Below are positions 8,711 through 16,137 of a stretch of 21,190 nucleotides of DNA, piece after piece. This stretch comes from an uncultured Gemmatimonadota bacterium (GTDB lineage Bacteria; Gemmatimonadota; Gemmatimonadetes; Gemmatimonadales; Gemmatimonadaceae). Each line of letters opens with the position of its first letter. The first letter of the stretch is position 1. The stretch spans positions 1-21,190 of the forward strand of contig CAMLHT010000031.1 in the NCBI GenBank assembly GCA_946479895.1, read 5' to 3'. A model generated the notes under the pieces. The model worked only from the letters and a program-made list of their open reading frames with translations, made no database searches and had not been told where the DNA came from. The translations under genes and the position numbers were made by a program.

Positions 8711-9684
8711 CGCCGAGGGCCTCCGCGCAGCTGGTGCCGACGGCGGTCATCGCCCTCGGCGGCAACGCCCTCGCGCCCGGTGGCGAGGAATCCACGATCT
8801 ACGACCAGTTCCGCCATACGCGGGAAAGCCTCGCGCCCATCGTGGAGCTGGCGCTGGCCGGCTGGAACGTCTGCGTCGTGCACGGGAACGGACCGCAGGT
8901 CGGGGACGAGCTGGTTCGGCAGGAGGCAGCGCGAAACGAGGCGAGCCCGCTCCCGCTCGGCGTCCTCGTGGCGGCGACGGCGGGCTGGATCGGCTACATG
9001 GTCCAGCAGTCGATATTCAACGCTCTGCGCAAGGCGCAGAGCGAGCGCGGCGTGGCGACCATCGTCACGCAGGTGCTGGTGAACCCCGCCGACCCCGCCA
9101 TGCGTGAGCCGACGAAGTTCATCGGCCAGGAGCTGAGTCCGGAGCGGGCCGCGGAGCTCGAGCGGGAAGGGTTCAAGGTGAAGCCCGACGGACACAGGCG
9201 GCTGCGACGGGTGGTGGGAAGCCCGGCGCCGAAGGCCGTGCACGAGCTGGAGAGCATCCGCCGGCTGCTCGATGCGGGGACGATCGTCGTCGCCTGTGGC
9301 GGTGGCGGCGTGCCCGTCTATGAGCATCCCACCCTCGGGCTCGAGGGCGTGGACGCGGTCGTGGACAAGGACCTCGTCTCAGCGGTGCTGGCCCGCGACC
9401 TCGGGGCGGCGATGCTCCTGATCCTCACCGACGTGGACGCGGTCTACGCCGACTGGGGGACGCCGCGGCAGCGGCCGCTCGCGCGACTCACCGCGGACGA
9501 GGCGGCGGCGATGGACGCGGCGGGAGCGTTCGGCGAAGGCAGCATGGCGCCCAAGATCCGGGCGGCGATCGAGTTCGTGCGCCAGACGGGCGGACGTGCG
9601 ATTATTACAGCGCTGGATCGCGGACGCGATGCGGTCCATGGCAAGGCGGGAACGACGATTACAGCCACATCGGAGAACGAGTGA
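8707..9684 (+). CDS. arcC: Carbamate kinase
   Basis: This 325-residue amino-acid-kinase-fold enzyme catalyses carbamoyl phosphate + ADP to ATP + carbamate, reversibly, in the cytoplasm. Evidence: ALGGNAL (residues 17-22) and HGNGPQVG (59-66) for nucleotide and phosphate binding, CGGGGVPV, VVDKDLVSAVLARDLGA (about 217-233), LTDVDAVY, and GSMAPKI (about 279-285), all in the family order. The first ATG at 8707 overlaps the preceding stop. It gives a short extra N-terminus (about 12 residues) before the first beta strand, so a slightly later start is possible. The last codon overlaps the sucC start. No arginine deiminase or ornithine carbamoyltransferase gene is nearby, so its role here cannot be tied to arginine fermentation from this window. 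Confidence 0.93.
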   Translation: MTPRASAQLVPTAVIALGGNALAPGGEESTIYDQFRHTRESLAPIVELALAGWNVCVVHGNGPQVGDELVRQEAARNEASPLPLGVLVAATAGWIGYMVQQSIFNALRKAQSERGVATIVTQVLVNPADPAMREPTKFIGQELSPERAAELEREGFKVKPDGHRRLRRVVGSPAPKAVHELESIRRLLDAGTIVVACGGGGVPVYEHPTLGLEGVDAVVDKDLVSAVLARDLGAAMLLILTDVDAVYADWGTPRQRPLARLTADEAAAMDAAGAFGEGSMAPKIRAAIEFVRQTGGRAIITALDRGRDAVHGKAGTTITATSENE

Positions 9685-10829
9685 ACATTCACGAATATCA
9701 GGCCAAGGAGCTGCTGCGCCGCGAAGGCGTGCCGATTCCTCCAGGCGACGTCGCGAGCACGCCGGACGAAGCGGCGGCTCTGGCGAAGAAGTTCGGCGGC
9801 ACCGTGGTCATCAAGGCGCAGATCCACGCCGGCGGCCGCGGCAAGGCAGGCGGCGTCAAGCTCGCGAAGAACCCCGAGGAAGCGAAGAAGATCGCCACGG
9901 ACATCCTCGCCCTGACCATCAAGGGCCTGCCGGTGCAGAAGGTCCTCGTCACGCCGGCGGCGGACATCTCGAAGGAAGCGTACGTCGGCATCATCGTCGA
10001 CCGCGCCTCGAAGAAGCCGGTGTTCATGGTGTCGCCGGCCGGCGGCATCGACATCGAGGAAGTCGCCGAGAAGACGCCGGAGAAGATCCTCAAGCTTCCG
10101 ATCGACACGCGGTACGGCGTGACACCGTACATCGCCTCGCGGCTCGCCTGGTTCATCTACGACGATTCGAAGCTGGTGAAGCAGGCGGCGAAGATCATGA
10201 CCGGGCTGTACACCGCCTTCATGAAGAACGGCTGCTCGACGGCAGAGATCAATCCGCTCGTCGTCACGCCTGCGGGAGAAGTGCTGGCGCTCGACGCCAA
10301 GATGGTGATCGACGACAACGAGCTCGATCGCTATCCCGAGATCGCGAAGCTCCGCGACGAGAGCGCCGAGGCGCCGAGCGAGGTGCAGGCGCGCAACGCG
10401 AACCTCACGTTCATCAAGCTCGACGGCAACGTCGGCTGCGTGGTGAACGGCGCCGGCCTCGCGATGGCCACGATGGACCTCGTGAAGTACTACGGCGGCG
10501 AGCCGGCCAACTTCCTCGACATCGGCGGCTCGTCGAACCCGGAGAAGGTCGTCAACGCGCTCAGGATCATCACCGCCGACCCGAACGTGAAGGCGATCCT
10601 GTTCAACATCTTCGGCGGCATCACCCGCACCGATGACGTCGCGAACGGCATCGTCACGGCCACGAAGCAGAACCCCCTGAAAGTGCCGATCGTGATACGC
10701 CTGACCGGAACCAATGAAGAAATCGCCATGAAGATCCTCACCGAGAACGGCTTCTCGGCGTCGTCCGACATGGACGAGGCGGTGCAGAAGGCCGTCGAGC
10801 TGGCGAAGAAGGGAGGGAAGGCGGCGTGA
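9681..10829 (+). CDS. sucC: Succinyl-CoA synthetase (ADP-forming type), beta subunit
   Basis: This 382-residue ATP-grasp subunit of the TCA-cycle enzyme converts succinyl-CoA, phosphate and NDP to succinate, CoA and NTP. It starts with GTG at 9681, overlapping the carbamate kinase stop (GTGA), and gives the standard N-terminus [12 protein letters not shown]. Family features are [10 protein letters not shown] (about 50-59) in the ATP-grasp fold, [11 protein letters not shown] and DAKMVIDD for metal and nucleotide contacts, [15 protein letters not shown] (about 253-267), FLDIGGSS, and [11 protein letters not shown] (about 309-319). The length is close to the usual 385-400. It overlaps sucD by four bases. 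I cannot tell ATP from GTP preference by eye. Confidence 0.98.
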   Translation: MNIHEYQAKELLRREGVPIPPGDVASTPDEAAALAKKFGGTVVIKAQIHAGGRGKAGGVKLAKNPEEAKKIATDILALTIKGLPVQKVLVTPAADISKEAYVGIIVDRASKKPVFMVSPAGGIDIEEVAEKTPEKILKLPIDTRYGVTPYIASRLAWFIYDDSKLVKQAAKIMTGLYTAFMKNGCSTAEINPLVVTPAGEVLALDAKMVIDDNELDRYPEIAKLRDESAEAPSEVQARNANLTFIKLDGNVGCVVNGAGLAMATMDLVKYYGGEPANFLDIGGSSNPEKVVNALRIITADPNVKAILFNIFGGITRTDDVANGIVTATKQNPLKVPIVIRLTGTNEEIAMKILTENGFSASSDMDEAVQKAVELAKKGGKAA

Positions 10830-11698
10830 GCATCTTCATCGACAACAACACCACGGTGATCGTCCAGGGCATCACCGGCCGCGACGGATCGTTCCACGCG
10901 AAGCAGATGATGGAGTACGGCACGAAGGTCGTGGCCGGCGTGACGCCGGGCAAAGGCGGCCAGAAGTTCGAGGGCACCGTGCCGATCTTCAACACCGTCG
11001 CCGACGCGGTGGCCGCGACCGGCGCGAACTGCTCGGTCATCTACGTCCCGCCGATGTTCGCCGCCGACGCGATGATGGAAGCCGCGGACGCGGGCGTGAA
11101 GTTCATCGTCGCGATCACCGAGGGCGTCCCGGTCCTCGACATGACGCGCGTCTACCCGTTCGTGAAGGAGAAGGGCGTCCGGCTCCTCGGACCGAACTGC
11201 CCGGGCCTCATCACGCCCGGCAAGTCGAAGGTCGGCATCATCCCGGGCCGCATCTGCACCCCCGGGCCGGTCGGCGTCGTCAGCCGCTCCGGCACGCTCA
11301 CCTACGAGATCGTGTACCAGCTCACCCGGGCCGGCATCGGGCAGTCGACGTGCGTCGGCATCGGCGGCGACCCGATCAACGGGACCAACTTCATCGACTG
11401 CCTCGAGGCGTTCGAGAAGGACCCGGAGACGAAGGCGATCTGCATGATGGGCGAGATCGGCGGCACGGACGAGCAGGAGGCCGCCGAGTACATCCGGACG
11501 AAGATGAAGAAGCCGGTCGTGGGCTTCATCGCCGGCCAGACCGCGCCGCCGGGCCGCCGCATGGGCCACGCGGGCGCGATCATCAGCGGTTCCGCGGGAA
11601 CCGCCGCGGAAAAGATCGCGGCGTTCGAGGCGGCCGGCATGGGCGTCGCGAAGCGCCCGAAGGATTTCGTTGACCTCATCAAGGCGAGACTGAAGTAA
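10826..11698 (+). CDS. sucD: Succinyl-CoA synthetase, alpha subunit
   Basis: This 290-residue CoA-binding subunit carries the phosphohistidine of succinyl-CoA synthetase. It starts with GTG at 10826, overlapping the sucC stop (GTGA), with AAGGGAGGGAAGG just upstream as ribosome binding sequence. The N-terminal Rossmann part has [29 protein letters not shown] and [16 protein letters not shown] follow. The catalytic histidine is His248 in [17 protein letters not shown]. The length is normal. It is the last gene of the overlapping 4912-11698 run and is followed by a strong hairpin with a T-tract. Confidence 0.98.
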   Translation: MSIFIDNNTTVIVQGITGRDGSFHAKQMMEYGTKVVAGVTPGKGGQKFEGTVPIFNTVADAVAATGANCSVIYVPPMFAADAMMEAADAGVKFIVAITEGVPVLDMTRVYPFVKEKGVRLLGPNCPGLITPGKSKVGIIPGRICTPGPVGVVSRSGTLTYEIVYQLTRAGIGQSTCVGIGGDPINGTNFIDCLEAFEKDPETKAICMMGEIGGTDEQEAAEYIRTKMKKPVVGFIAGQTAPPGRRMGHAGAIISGSAGTAAEKIAAFEAAGMGVAKRPKDFVDLIKARLK

Positions 11699-11700
11699 CG

Positions 11701-11781
11701 GTGGGGAGTGGGGGTGGGAGTGGGTGTGAGCTCCATTCCTGCGTCCCACTCCCACTCTCACTCCCACTCACACTTTTTTTT
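11701..11781 (+). terminator. Large G-rich/C-rich hairpin with T8, sucD-ndk gap
   Basis: The left arm (11701-11730) is built from GTGGGAGT-like units. The right arm (11745-11773) is the complementary CCCACTC array, and eight T residues follow (11774-11781). The arms pair over roughly 25 bp with a few mismatches, bulges and G-U pairs, around a loop of about 14 bases. A stem plus T-run is the form of an intrinsic terminator for sucCD. It ends only two bases before the ndk ATG, so it would also control or exclude read-through into ndk. Confidence 0.8.
11703..11724 (+). other. Potential G-quadruplex motif in the terminator 5' arm
   Basis: Four G-runs (11703-11706, 11710-11714, 11716-11718, 11722-11724) are separated by loops of 3, 1 and 3 bases. 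This satisfies the usual G3+ N1-7 pattern on the coding strand. The same bases form the 5' arm of the hairpin, so the two structures would compete in RNA. The pattern is directly visible; folding in the cell is inference. Confidence 0.6.
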
Positions 11782-11783
11782 CA

Positions 11784-12206
11784 ATGGCTGGCAACAAGAC
11801 ACTGACCATCATCAAGCCCGACGCCTTCGGCGCCGGGAAAGCAGGCAAGATCATCGCGCACCTCGAGCAGAACGGCTTCAAGGTGAAGGCCGCGCGCGTC
11901 ATGCACATGACCGAGCGCCAGGCCGGCGCGTTCTACGAGGTCCACAGGGAGCGGCCGTTCTACAAGTCGCTCGTCACCTTCATGACGTCGGGCCCCTGCA
12001 TGCCGATGATCCTCGAGAAGGCTGACGCCGTGGCCGAGCTGCGGAAGGCCATCGGCGCCACCGATCCGGCCGAAGCTGCCGCGGGAACGGTGCGGAACCT
12101 CTTCGCCGAATCGAAGGAGCGGAACGCCATCCACGCGTCCGATTCCGACGACAACGCGGCCCGCGAGAGCCGGTTCTTCTTCTCCGAAGCCGACGTCATC
12201 GCCTGA
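11784..12206 (+). CDS. ndk: Nucleoside diphosphate kinase
   Basis: This 140-residue cytoplasmic enzyme transfers the gamma phosphate of ATP to other nucleoside diphosphates through a phosphohistidine. The family N-terminus KTLTIIKPDAF is present, and the active site is NAIHASDS with His117. ESRFFFSEADVI near the end is typical of bacterial Ndk. The length is normal. The ATG at 11784 gives the standard N-terminus, but it follows the T-run directly and has no Shine-Dalgarno sequence, which is unusual next to the other genes here. The sucC-sucD-ndk order is functionally sensible, since Ndk redistributes the NTP made by succinyl-CoA synthetase. Confidence 0.97.
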   Translation: MAGNKTLTIIKPDAFGAGKAGKIIAHLEQNGFKVKAARVMHMTERQAGAFYEVHRERPFYKSLVTFMTSGPCMPMILEKADAVAELRKAIGATDPAEAAAGTVRNLFAESKERNAIHASDSDDNAARESRFFFSEADVIA

Positions 12207-12221
12207 TCCGGCATCCCCGGC

Positions 12222-12250
12222 GGAGCGCGGCCGACCCCGGCCCGCGCTCC
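12222..12250 (+). terminator. GC-rich stem-loop after ndk, possible terminator
   Basis: A perfect 9-bp inverted repeat, GGAGCGCGG (12222-12230) and CCGCGCTCC (12242-12250), has an 11-base loop and starts 16 bases after the ndk stop. No T-run follows, so termination is only a possibility. A promoter-like sequence for the next gene lies just downstream, which fits a transcript boundary here. Confidence 0.45.
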
Positions 12251-12261
12251 TGCTGGCTGGG

Positions 12262-12294
12262 GTCGCAAACCACTGTCAGTTTTGAACTTGCGAC
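12262..12294. promoter_or_regulatory. Dyad overlapping the yceD promoter, possible operator
   Basis: GTCGCAA (12262-12268) and TTGCGAC (12288-12294) form a perfect 7-bp inverted repeat. Within and next to it, CCACTGTC (from 12270) nearly mirrors GACAGGTGG (ending 12300), and ACTGTCAGT is itself a dyad. The right half contains the proposed -35 element. Placement suggests a regulator site, but the protein is unknown and a chance dyad is possible. Confidence 0.3.
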
Positions 12295-12316
12295 AGGTGG
12301 CATGAGAGACTAGGTT
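12288..12316 (+). promoter_or_regulatory. Candidate sigma-70-type promoter for yceD
   Basis: TTGCGA (12288-12293) and TAGGTT (12311-12316) are separated by 17 bases. They match the consensus hexamers at 4 and 3 of 6 positions. Transcription would begin around 12322-12325, at or just before the yceD ATG at 12325, which predicts a leaderless or nearly leaderless mRNA. There is no Shine-Dalgarno before this ATG, which agrees. Confidence 0.45.
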
Positions 12317-12324
12317 CAACCGCC

Positions 12325-12828
12325 ATGCTGACCTTCGACATCCGGTCCCTCGAAGCGCAGGCTGCGACCGTCGACGATGATCTGAAGGCGGATGATGCTG
12401 TCTGGCAGGAAGGAGATCCCACGCCCGATTCGGCCGTCCACGTCCGGGGCCGACTCTCCGCCACCGGCACCGGCCAGTTCTACTGGCATGGCCACCTCTC
12501 CGGGGACATCACCGTCCCGTGCCGCCGATGCCTGGAAGAGGCGCATGCCCGTGTCGAGGCCGAGTCCCAGCTCATCTTCGCCGAGCCCGACGAGACCAAC
12601 GAGGACGACCCGGACATCTACCTGATCGACCCCGAAAGCCGGGACCTCGATCTCCGGCCGGCGCTCCGTGAGGAATGGCTGCTCGCCCAGCCGCGCTACG
12701 TGCTCTGCCGTGAGGACTGCCGGGGCCTGTGCCCCCGGTGCGGGGCCGACCTGAACGACGGCGACTGCGGCTGCCCGCCCCAGTCCGACTCCCGCTGGGA
12801 TTCGCTCCGAAAGGCCGAAAGGGCCTGA
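12325..12828 (+). CDS. yceD: DUF177 (YceD-like) protein, cysteine-rich
   Basis: This 167-residue DUF177 protein belongs to a family that almost always sits directly before rpmF and is linked to 23S rRNA or large-subunit maturation in some bacteria; the exact role is not settled. The middle has the family motif VPCRRCLEE with Cys66 and Cys69. The C-terminal region has Cys128, 132, 136, 139, 148 and 150 in a CxxxCxxxCxxC arrangement followed by GDCGC, which suggests metal (zinc) binding. The start at 12325 is chosen because it gives the family N-terminus (MLTFDIRSLE) and lies just after the promoter-like sequence. Position before rpmF supports the assignment. The gap to rpmF (12829-12969) holds a promoter-like motif and an inverted repeat pair. 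Confidence 0.88.
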   Translation: MLTFDIRSLEAQAATVDDDLKADDAVWQEGDPTPDSAVHVRGRLSATGTGQFYWHGHLSGDITVPCRRCLEEAHARVEAESQLIFAEPDETNEDDPDIYLIDPESRDLDLRPALREEWLLAQPRYVLCREDCRGLCPRCGADLNDGDCGCPPQSDSRWDSLRKAERA

Positions 12829-12852
12829 AAACGCCGCGGAATTCGCTAGGTT
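12825..12852 (+). promoter_or_regulatory. Weak candidate promoter upstream of rpmF
   Basis: CTGAAA (12825-12830), overlapping the yceD stop, and TAGGTT (12847-12852) are spaced by 16 bases. The -10-like hexamer is identical to the one before yceD. If used, the rpmF-plsX-fab transcript would begin near 12859 with the repeat pair at 12862-12934 in its leader. The evidence is pattern only. Confidence 0.3.
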
Positions 12853-12861
12853 TATTCCCTC

Positions 12862-12934
12862 GTCACCCCGAGCGAAGCGCGGGGCCTGCTTGGACTTGGC
12901 TGGAAGAGCAGATCCCTCGCGGGCTCGGGATGAC
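12862..12934. repeat. Degenerate inverted pair of the dispersed repeat
   Basis: The left unit (12862-12891) keeps the GAGCGAAGCG core. The right unit (12906-12934) is an inverted, more decayed copy that has lost the GCGAAGC centre. A 14-base loop lies between them. The family is the same as at 4823-4891. It sits in the yceD-rpmF gap, so it is probably in the leader of rpmF mRNA or between two transcripts. Confidence 0.82.
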
Positions 12935-12969
12935 AAGTCAACTCCGTACTCAACTCTGTGTGAACTGAT

Positions 12970-13152
12970 ATGGCCGTCCCGAAGAGACGTACCTCGAAGC
13001 GTAAGAAGCGCGCCCGCAACACCCACAAGACGGCCCCCGCAGTCGCGATCCAGAAGTGCCCCCGCTGTCAGGCGATGAAGCGTCCGCATCATGTCTGCGC
13101 CGAGTGCGGCTATTACGGCGGCAAGCAGCGGGTAGCAGCGAAGGAAGCCTGA
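12970..13152 (+). CDS. rpmF: 50S ribosomal protein L32
   Basis: This 60-residue large-subunit ribosomal protein has the L32 N-terminus AVPKRRTSKRKKRARNTHK and two CxxC pairs (Cys30/Cys33 and Cys43/Cys46), making it the zinc-binding form. The basic N-terminus contacts rRNA. The yceD-rpmF-plsX order is the classic arrangement that links ribosome and lipid synthesis. No strong Shine-Dalgarno is visible before the ATG. Confidence 0.97.
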   Translation: MAVPKRRTSKRKKRARNTHKTAPAVAIQKCPRCQAMKRPHHVCAECGYYGGKQRVAAKEA

Positions 13153-13153
13153 G

Positions 13154-14176
13154 TTGGCGCGGATCGCGTTGGACGCCATGGGGGGAGATTTCGCTCCCCA
13201 GGCGACGGTGTCCGGTGCGTTGCTCGCGCTCGGTGAGCTCGACGCCGCCCACACCATTCAACTCACAGGTCCGACAGCCACGGTGGAGGCGGAGCTCGCG
13301 CGCCAGCTGGGCGGCGAGCACGCGGCGCTGGCCAGCCAGCGCTCCCGCATCGCCATCGTCGAGGCGCCCGAAGTCATCGGCATGGACGAGAAGCCGAGCG
13401 CCGCGATCCGTGGCAAGCAGAACAGCTCGATGGTCGTCGGCCTCAAGATGGTGGCTGGCGGCCAGTCCGACGCGTTCGTCTCCGCCGGCAACACCGGGGC
13501 GCAGATGGCCGCGTCCGTCGTCGTGCTCCGCCTGCACGCGGGCCTCAAGCGTCCGGCGATCGCGACGATCCTGCCGACCGCGAAGCAGCCGATCATCATG
13601 CTCGACTCGGGTGCCAACGTCGACTGCGGCCCCGAAGAGCTCGTGCAGTTCGCCCTCCTCGGCTCCATCTACGCCGAGGACATCCTCGGCCGCGTGAACC
13701 CGGCGGTCGGCCTGCTCAGCATCGGCGAGGAGCCGGAGAAGGGCAACGTCGCCGTGAAGGAGGCGCACCAGCTGCTCCTCAAGTCCGGCGTGAACTTCAT
13801 CGGCAACGTCGAGGGCCGGGACATGCCCGCGGGCGCCTGCGACCGCGGACCCATCGACGTCGTCGTCTGCGACGGCTTCGTCGGCAACGTGGTGCTCAAG
13901 TTCTACGAGGCGATCGCCCCCTCCATGATGGGCACCCTCGTGAAGGCCGGCATCGACCAGAAACAGCTCGGCAAGGCGCTCGCGCACCTCGACTACTCGC
14001 AGTACGGCGGCGCGCCGCTGCTGGGCGTGAAGGGCATCAGCATCATCTCCCACGGCAAGTCGTCGCCCAAGGCGATCATGAACGCCATCAAGGTCGCCGT
14101 GCGCGCCGTCGAGTCGCGCATGGACGAGCATGTCGGCAGCCGCCTGAAGCCGGCGGCCGAGGGAGCAGCGTCCTGA
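13154..14176 (+). CDS. plsX: Phosphate acyltransferase PlsX
   Basis: This 340-residue enzyme makes acyl-phosphate from acyl-ACP and phosphate, the first committed step of phospholipid synthesis in the PlsX/PlsY pathway; it is a peripheral membrane enzyme. The N-terminal ARIALDAMGGDFAP is the family hallmark. SAGNTGAQMAASVVVL, DSGANVDCGPEELVQFA, GNVEGRDMPAG and CDGFVGNVVLKFYEA follow in the expected order. The start is TTG at 13154, two bases after the rpmF stop, with GAAGGAAG in the rpmF end as ribosome binding sequence; no ATG lies close enough upstream. It ends in a TGATG overlap with fabH. The length is normal. Confidence 0.97.
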   Translation: MARIALDAMGGDFAPQATVSGALLALGELDAAHTIQLTGPTATVEAELARQLGGEHAALASQRSRIAIVEAPEVIGMDEKPSAAIRGKQNSSMVVGLKMVAGGQSDAFVSAGNTGAQMAASVVVLRLHAGLKRPAIATILPTAKQPIIMLDSGANVDCGPEELVQFALLGSIYAEDILGRVNPAVGLLSIGEEPEKGNVAVKEAHQLLLKSGVNFIGNVEGRDMPAGACDRGPIDVVVCDGFVGNVVLKFYEAIAPSMMGTLVKAGIDQKQLGKALAHLDYSQYGGAPLLGVKGISIISHGKSSPKAIMNAIKVAVRAVESRMDEHVGSRLKPAAEGAAS

Positions 14177-15174
14177 TGAAGCGACCGATCGCCTACATCG
14201 CCGGCACCGGCCGCGGCGTGCCCGACCGGATCCTCCGCAACGACGACTTCGCCGCGCTCGGCCTCGAGACCAACGACGAGTGGATCACGTCGCGGACGGG
14301 CATCAAGGAGCGCCGCATCGCGGGCGAAGGAGAGACCACGTGCTCCATGGCCGCCACGGCGGCGAAGGCCGCGATGGAGAAGGCCGGCGTGTCCGCCGGT
14401 GAGCTCGATGCGATCGTCCTCAGCACGGCCACGACGGATCGGCTGCTGCCATCCACCGCGGTCGACCTCCAGGCGGTGCTGGGCGCGTCCCGCGCCGCGG
14501 CGTTCGACATCTCCGCGGCCTGCACGGGCTTCATCTACAGCTCGACGATCGCCGAGGGACTGATCGCCACCGGAGTCGCCGAGACAGTGCTCGTGGTCGG
14601 GGCGGAGAAGATGAGCGGCATCGTCGACTGGAAGGATCGCTCGACGGTCGTGCTGTTCGGAGACGGCGCCGGCGCCGCGATCCTCCGCCGCAAGAAGAAT
14701 CCCGCCTACGACCGCGGAATCCTCAGCACCTACATGCGCTCCGACGGGACGCTCGCCGACCTGCTGTATCGCCCCTCGGGCGGCACGAGCATCCCGTTCT
14801 CCGACACGGTCCTGAACGACCGCTCGCACTACGTGCAGATGGCCGGCCGCGAGGTGTTCAAGCACGCGGTGCGCTCGATGGCCGATGCCTGCGACCGCGC
14901 CCTCGACGGCGCCAAGCTCACCGGCGCCGACATCGACCTGCTCATCCCGCACCAGGCCAACATGCGCATCATCGAGGCGACGGCGAAGCACGCGAACGTC
15001 TCGATGGACAAGGTCTACGTGAACGTGGACCGGTACGGCAACACGTCGAGCGCCTCGGTGCCGATCGCGCTCGACGAGGCCATCGAGTCCGGCCGCATCA
15101 AGGAAGGGATGAACGTGATGCTGGTGGCGTTCGGCGCCGGCTTCACGTGGGGCTCGATGATCGTCCGCTTCTAG
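14176..15174 (+). CDS. fabH: 3-oxoacyl-ACP synthase III (KAS III)
   Basis: This 332-residue condensing enzyme starts fatty acid chains by joining an acyl-CoA primer to malonyl-ACP. The catalytic triad is visible: Cys116 in ISAACTGFIY, His259 in LIPHQANMRI and Asn289 in RYGNTSSAS. The N-terminal GTGRGVPDRILRN and TSRTGIKERRI are typical. The ATG at 14176 overlaps the plsX stop (TGATG), implying translational coupling. Primer preference (acetyl-CoA or branched) cannot be read from sequence by eye. Confidence 0.97.
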   Translation: MKRPIAYIAGTGRGVPDRILRNDDFAALGLETNDEWITSRTGIKERRIAGEGETTCSMAATAAKAAMEKAGVSAGELDAIVLSTATTDRLLPSTAVDLQAVLGASRAAAFDISAACTGFIYSSTIAEGLIATGVAETVLVVGAEKMSGIVDWKDRSTVVLFGDGAGAAILRRKKNPAYDRGILSTYMRSDGTLADLLYRPSGGTSIPFSDTVLNDRSHYVQMAGREVFKHAVRSMADACDRALDGAKLTGADIDLLIPHQANMRIIEATAKHANVSMDKVYVNVDRYGNTSSASVPIALDEAIESGRIKEGMNVMLVAFGAGFTWGSMIVRF

Positions 15175-15176
15175 TC

Positions 15177-16112
15177 ATGGAAGTCGTGCTGTTGTTCCCC
15201 GGACAGGGGTCGCAGAAGCCGGGAATGGCGAAGGACGTCGCGGCCGCCTTTCCCGAGGCGCAGGCCGTCCTCGACGCCGCCGACGCGGCGCTCGGCGTCT
15301 CGCTCTCCACGCTGATGTTCGAGGGGCCGGCGGAGGAGTTGACCCTGACGCACAACGCGCAGCCGGCGCTGCTGGCGCATGGCGCCGCGGTGTGGGCGGC
15401 GGTGAAGGGTCGGCTCGAGGGCCGGGTCGTGGCGGCGGCCGGGCATTCCCTCGGCGAGTTCACGGCTTATCACGCGGCCGGCTCGCTCTCCGTGCAGGAC
15501 GCGGTGAAGCTGGTCCGGCGCCGCGGCGAGCTGATGTACGAGACGGGCGTGAAACGCCCCGGCGCGATGGCCGCGCTGCTTGGCGAGACCTCGCGCCCGA
15601 TCGAGGAGATCTGCACCGAAGCCTCCGCCTCCGGCGTCGTCGTACCGGCCAACTACAACTGCCCGGGCCAGCTCGTGATCAGCGGTGAGTCTGCCGGCGT
15701 CGACAAGGCGATGGAGCTGTCGAAGGCCGCGGGCGTGAAGCGCGCGATCCGGCTCAACGTCAGCGGGGCCTTCCACTCGCCCCTCATGGAGCCGGCGCGG
15801 GATGGCCTTCGCGAGGCGCTAGCCGCGGTGAGCTTCCACGATCCCCGCTTTGACGTCTTCGCCAATGTCGACGGCCAGCCGGTCCGCGACGCGGCCACCG
15901 CGCGCCAGAAGCTCCTCGACCAGCTCGTGTCGCCGGTGCGCTGGACGGAGGAGGTCGCGGAAATCGCGAAGCGCCATCCGGACGCCACCTTCGTCGAGAT
16001 GGGGCCGGGCAACGTGCTCGCCGGCCTCGTGAAGAAGATCGCCCCCACGGTGAAGACGATGACCTGCGGCACGGCCGCGGAAGTGAACGCGCTCCTGGAG
16101 GCCGCCGCATGA
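15177..16112 (+). CDS. fabD: Malonyl-CoA:ACP transacylase
   Basis: This 311-residue enzyme loads malonate from malonyl-CoA onto the acyl carrier protein. The N-terminal FPGQGSQKPGM, GHSLGEF with nucleophile Ser91, the arginine run near 114-116, and SGAFHSPLM with His200 match the family. The ATG at 15177 is preferred over the in-frame start ten codons upstream because that one lies inside fabH and this one starts directly before the first beta strand (MEVVLLFPGQG). It lies two bases after the fabH stop. The gap to fabG is 25 bases and is occupied by a shortened dispersed repeat. Confidence 0.97.
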   Translation: MEVVLLFPGQGSQKPGMAKDVAAAFPEAQAVLDAADAALGVSLSTLMFEGPAEELTLTHNAQPALLAHGAAVWAAVKGRLEGRVVAAAGHSLGEFTAYHAAGSLSVQDAVKLVRRRGELMYETGVKRPGAMAALLGETSRPIEEICTEASASGVVVPANYNCPGQLVISGESAGVDKAMELSKAAGVKRAIRLNVSGAFHSPLMEPARDGLREALAAVSFHDPRFDVFANVDGQPVRDAATARQKLLDQLVSPVRWTEEVAEIAKRHPDATFVEMGPGNVLAGLVKKIAPTVKTMTCGTAAEVNALLEAAA

Positions 16113-16115
16113 CCT

Positions 16116-16136
16116 GTCATCACGAGGGATCTGCTT
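16116..16136. repeat. Shortened dispersed repeat unit between fabD and fabG
   Basis: This 21-base unit matches the ~30-base family but lacks 9 bases between the two CGAG copies of the core, as expected for a slippage deletion. It fills almost the whole fabD-fabG gap. Its GAGGGA (16124-16129) is the only Shine-Dalgarno-like sequence before the fabG ATG at 16138. Confidence 0.75.
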
Positions 16137-16137
16137 C

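Noticed and set aside
11670..11698. TTGACC in the end of sucD as a -35 element for ndk
   Set aside because: At 16-18 bases downstream there is no acceptable -10 hexamer (AAGTAA and its neighbours match poorly).
12890..13078. Small + strand frame across the repeat pair and rpmF start
   Set aside because: It is largely translated repeat and overlaps rpmF in another frame; there is no ribosome binding site and no recognisable product.
15147..15176. Earlier in-frame start for fabD
   Set aside because: It lies inside the end of fabH and adds ten non-family residues; the ATG at 15177 starts right before the conserved FPGQGSQ strand.
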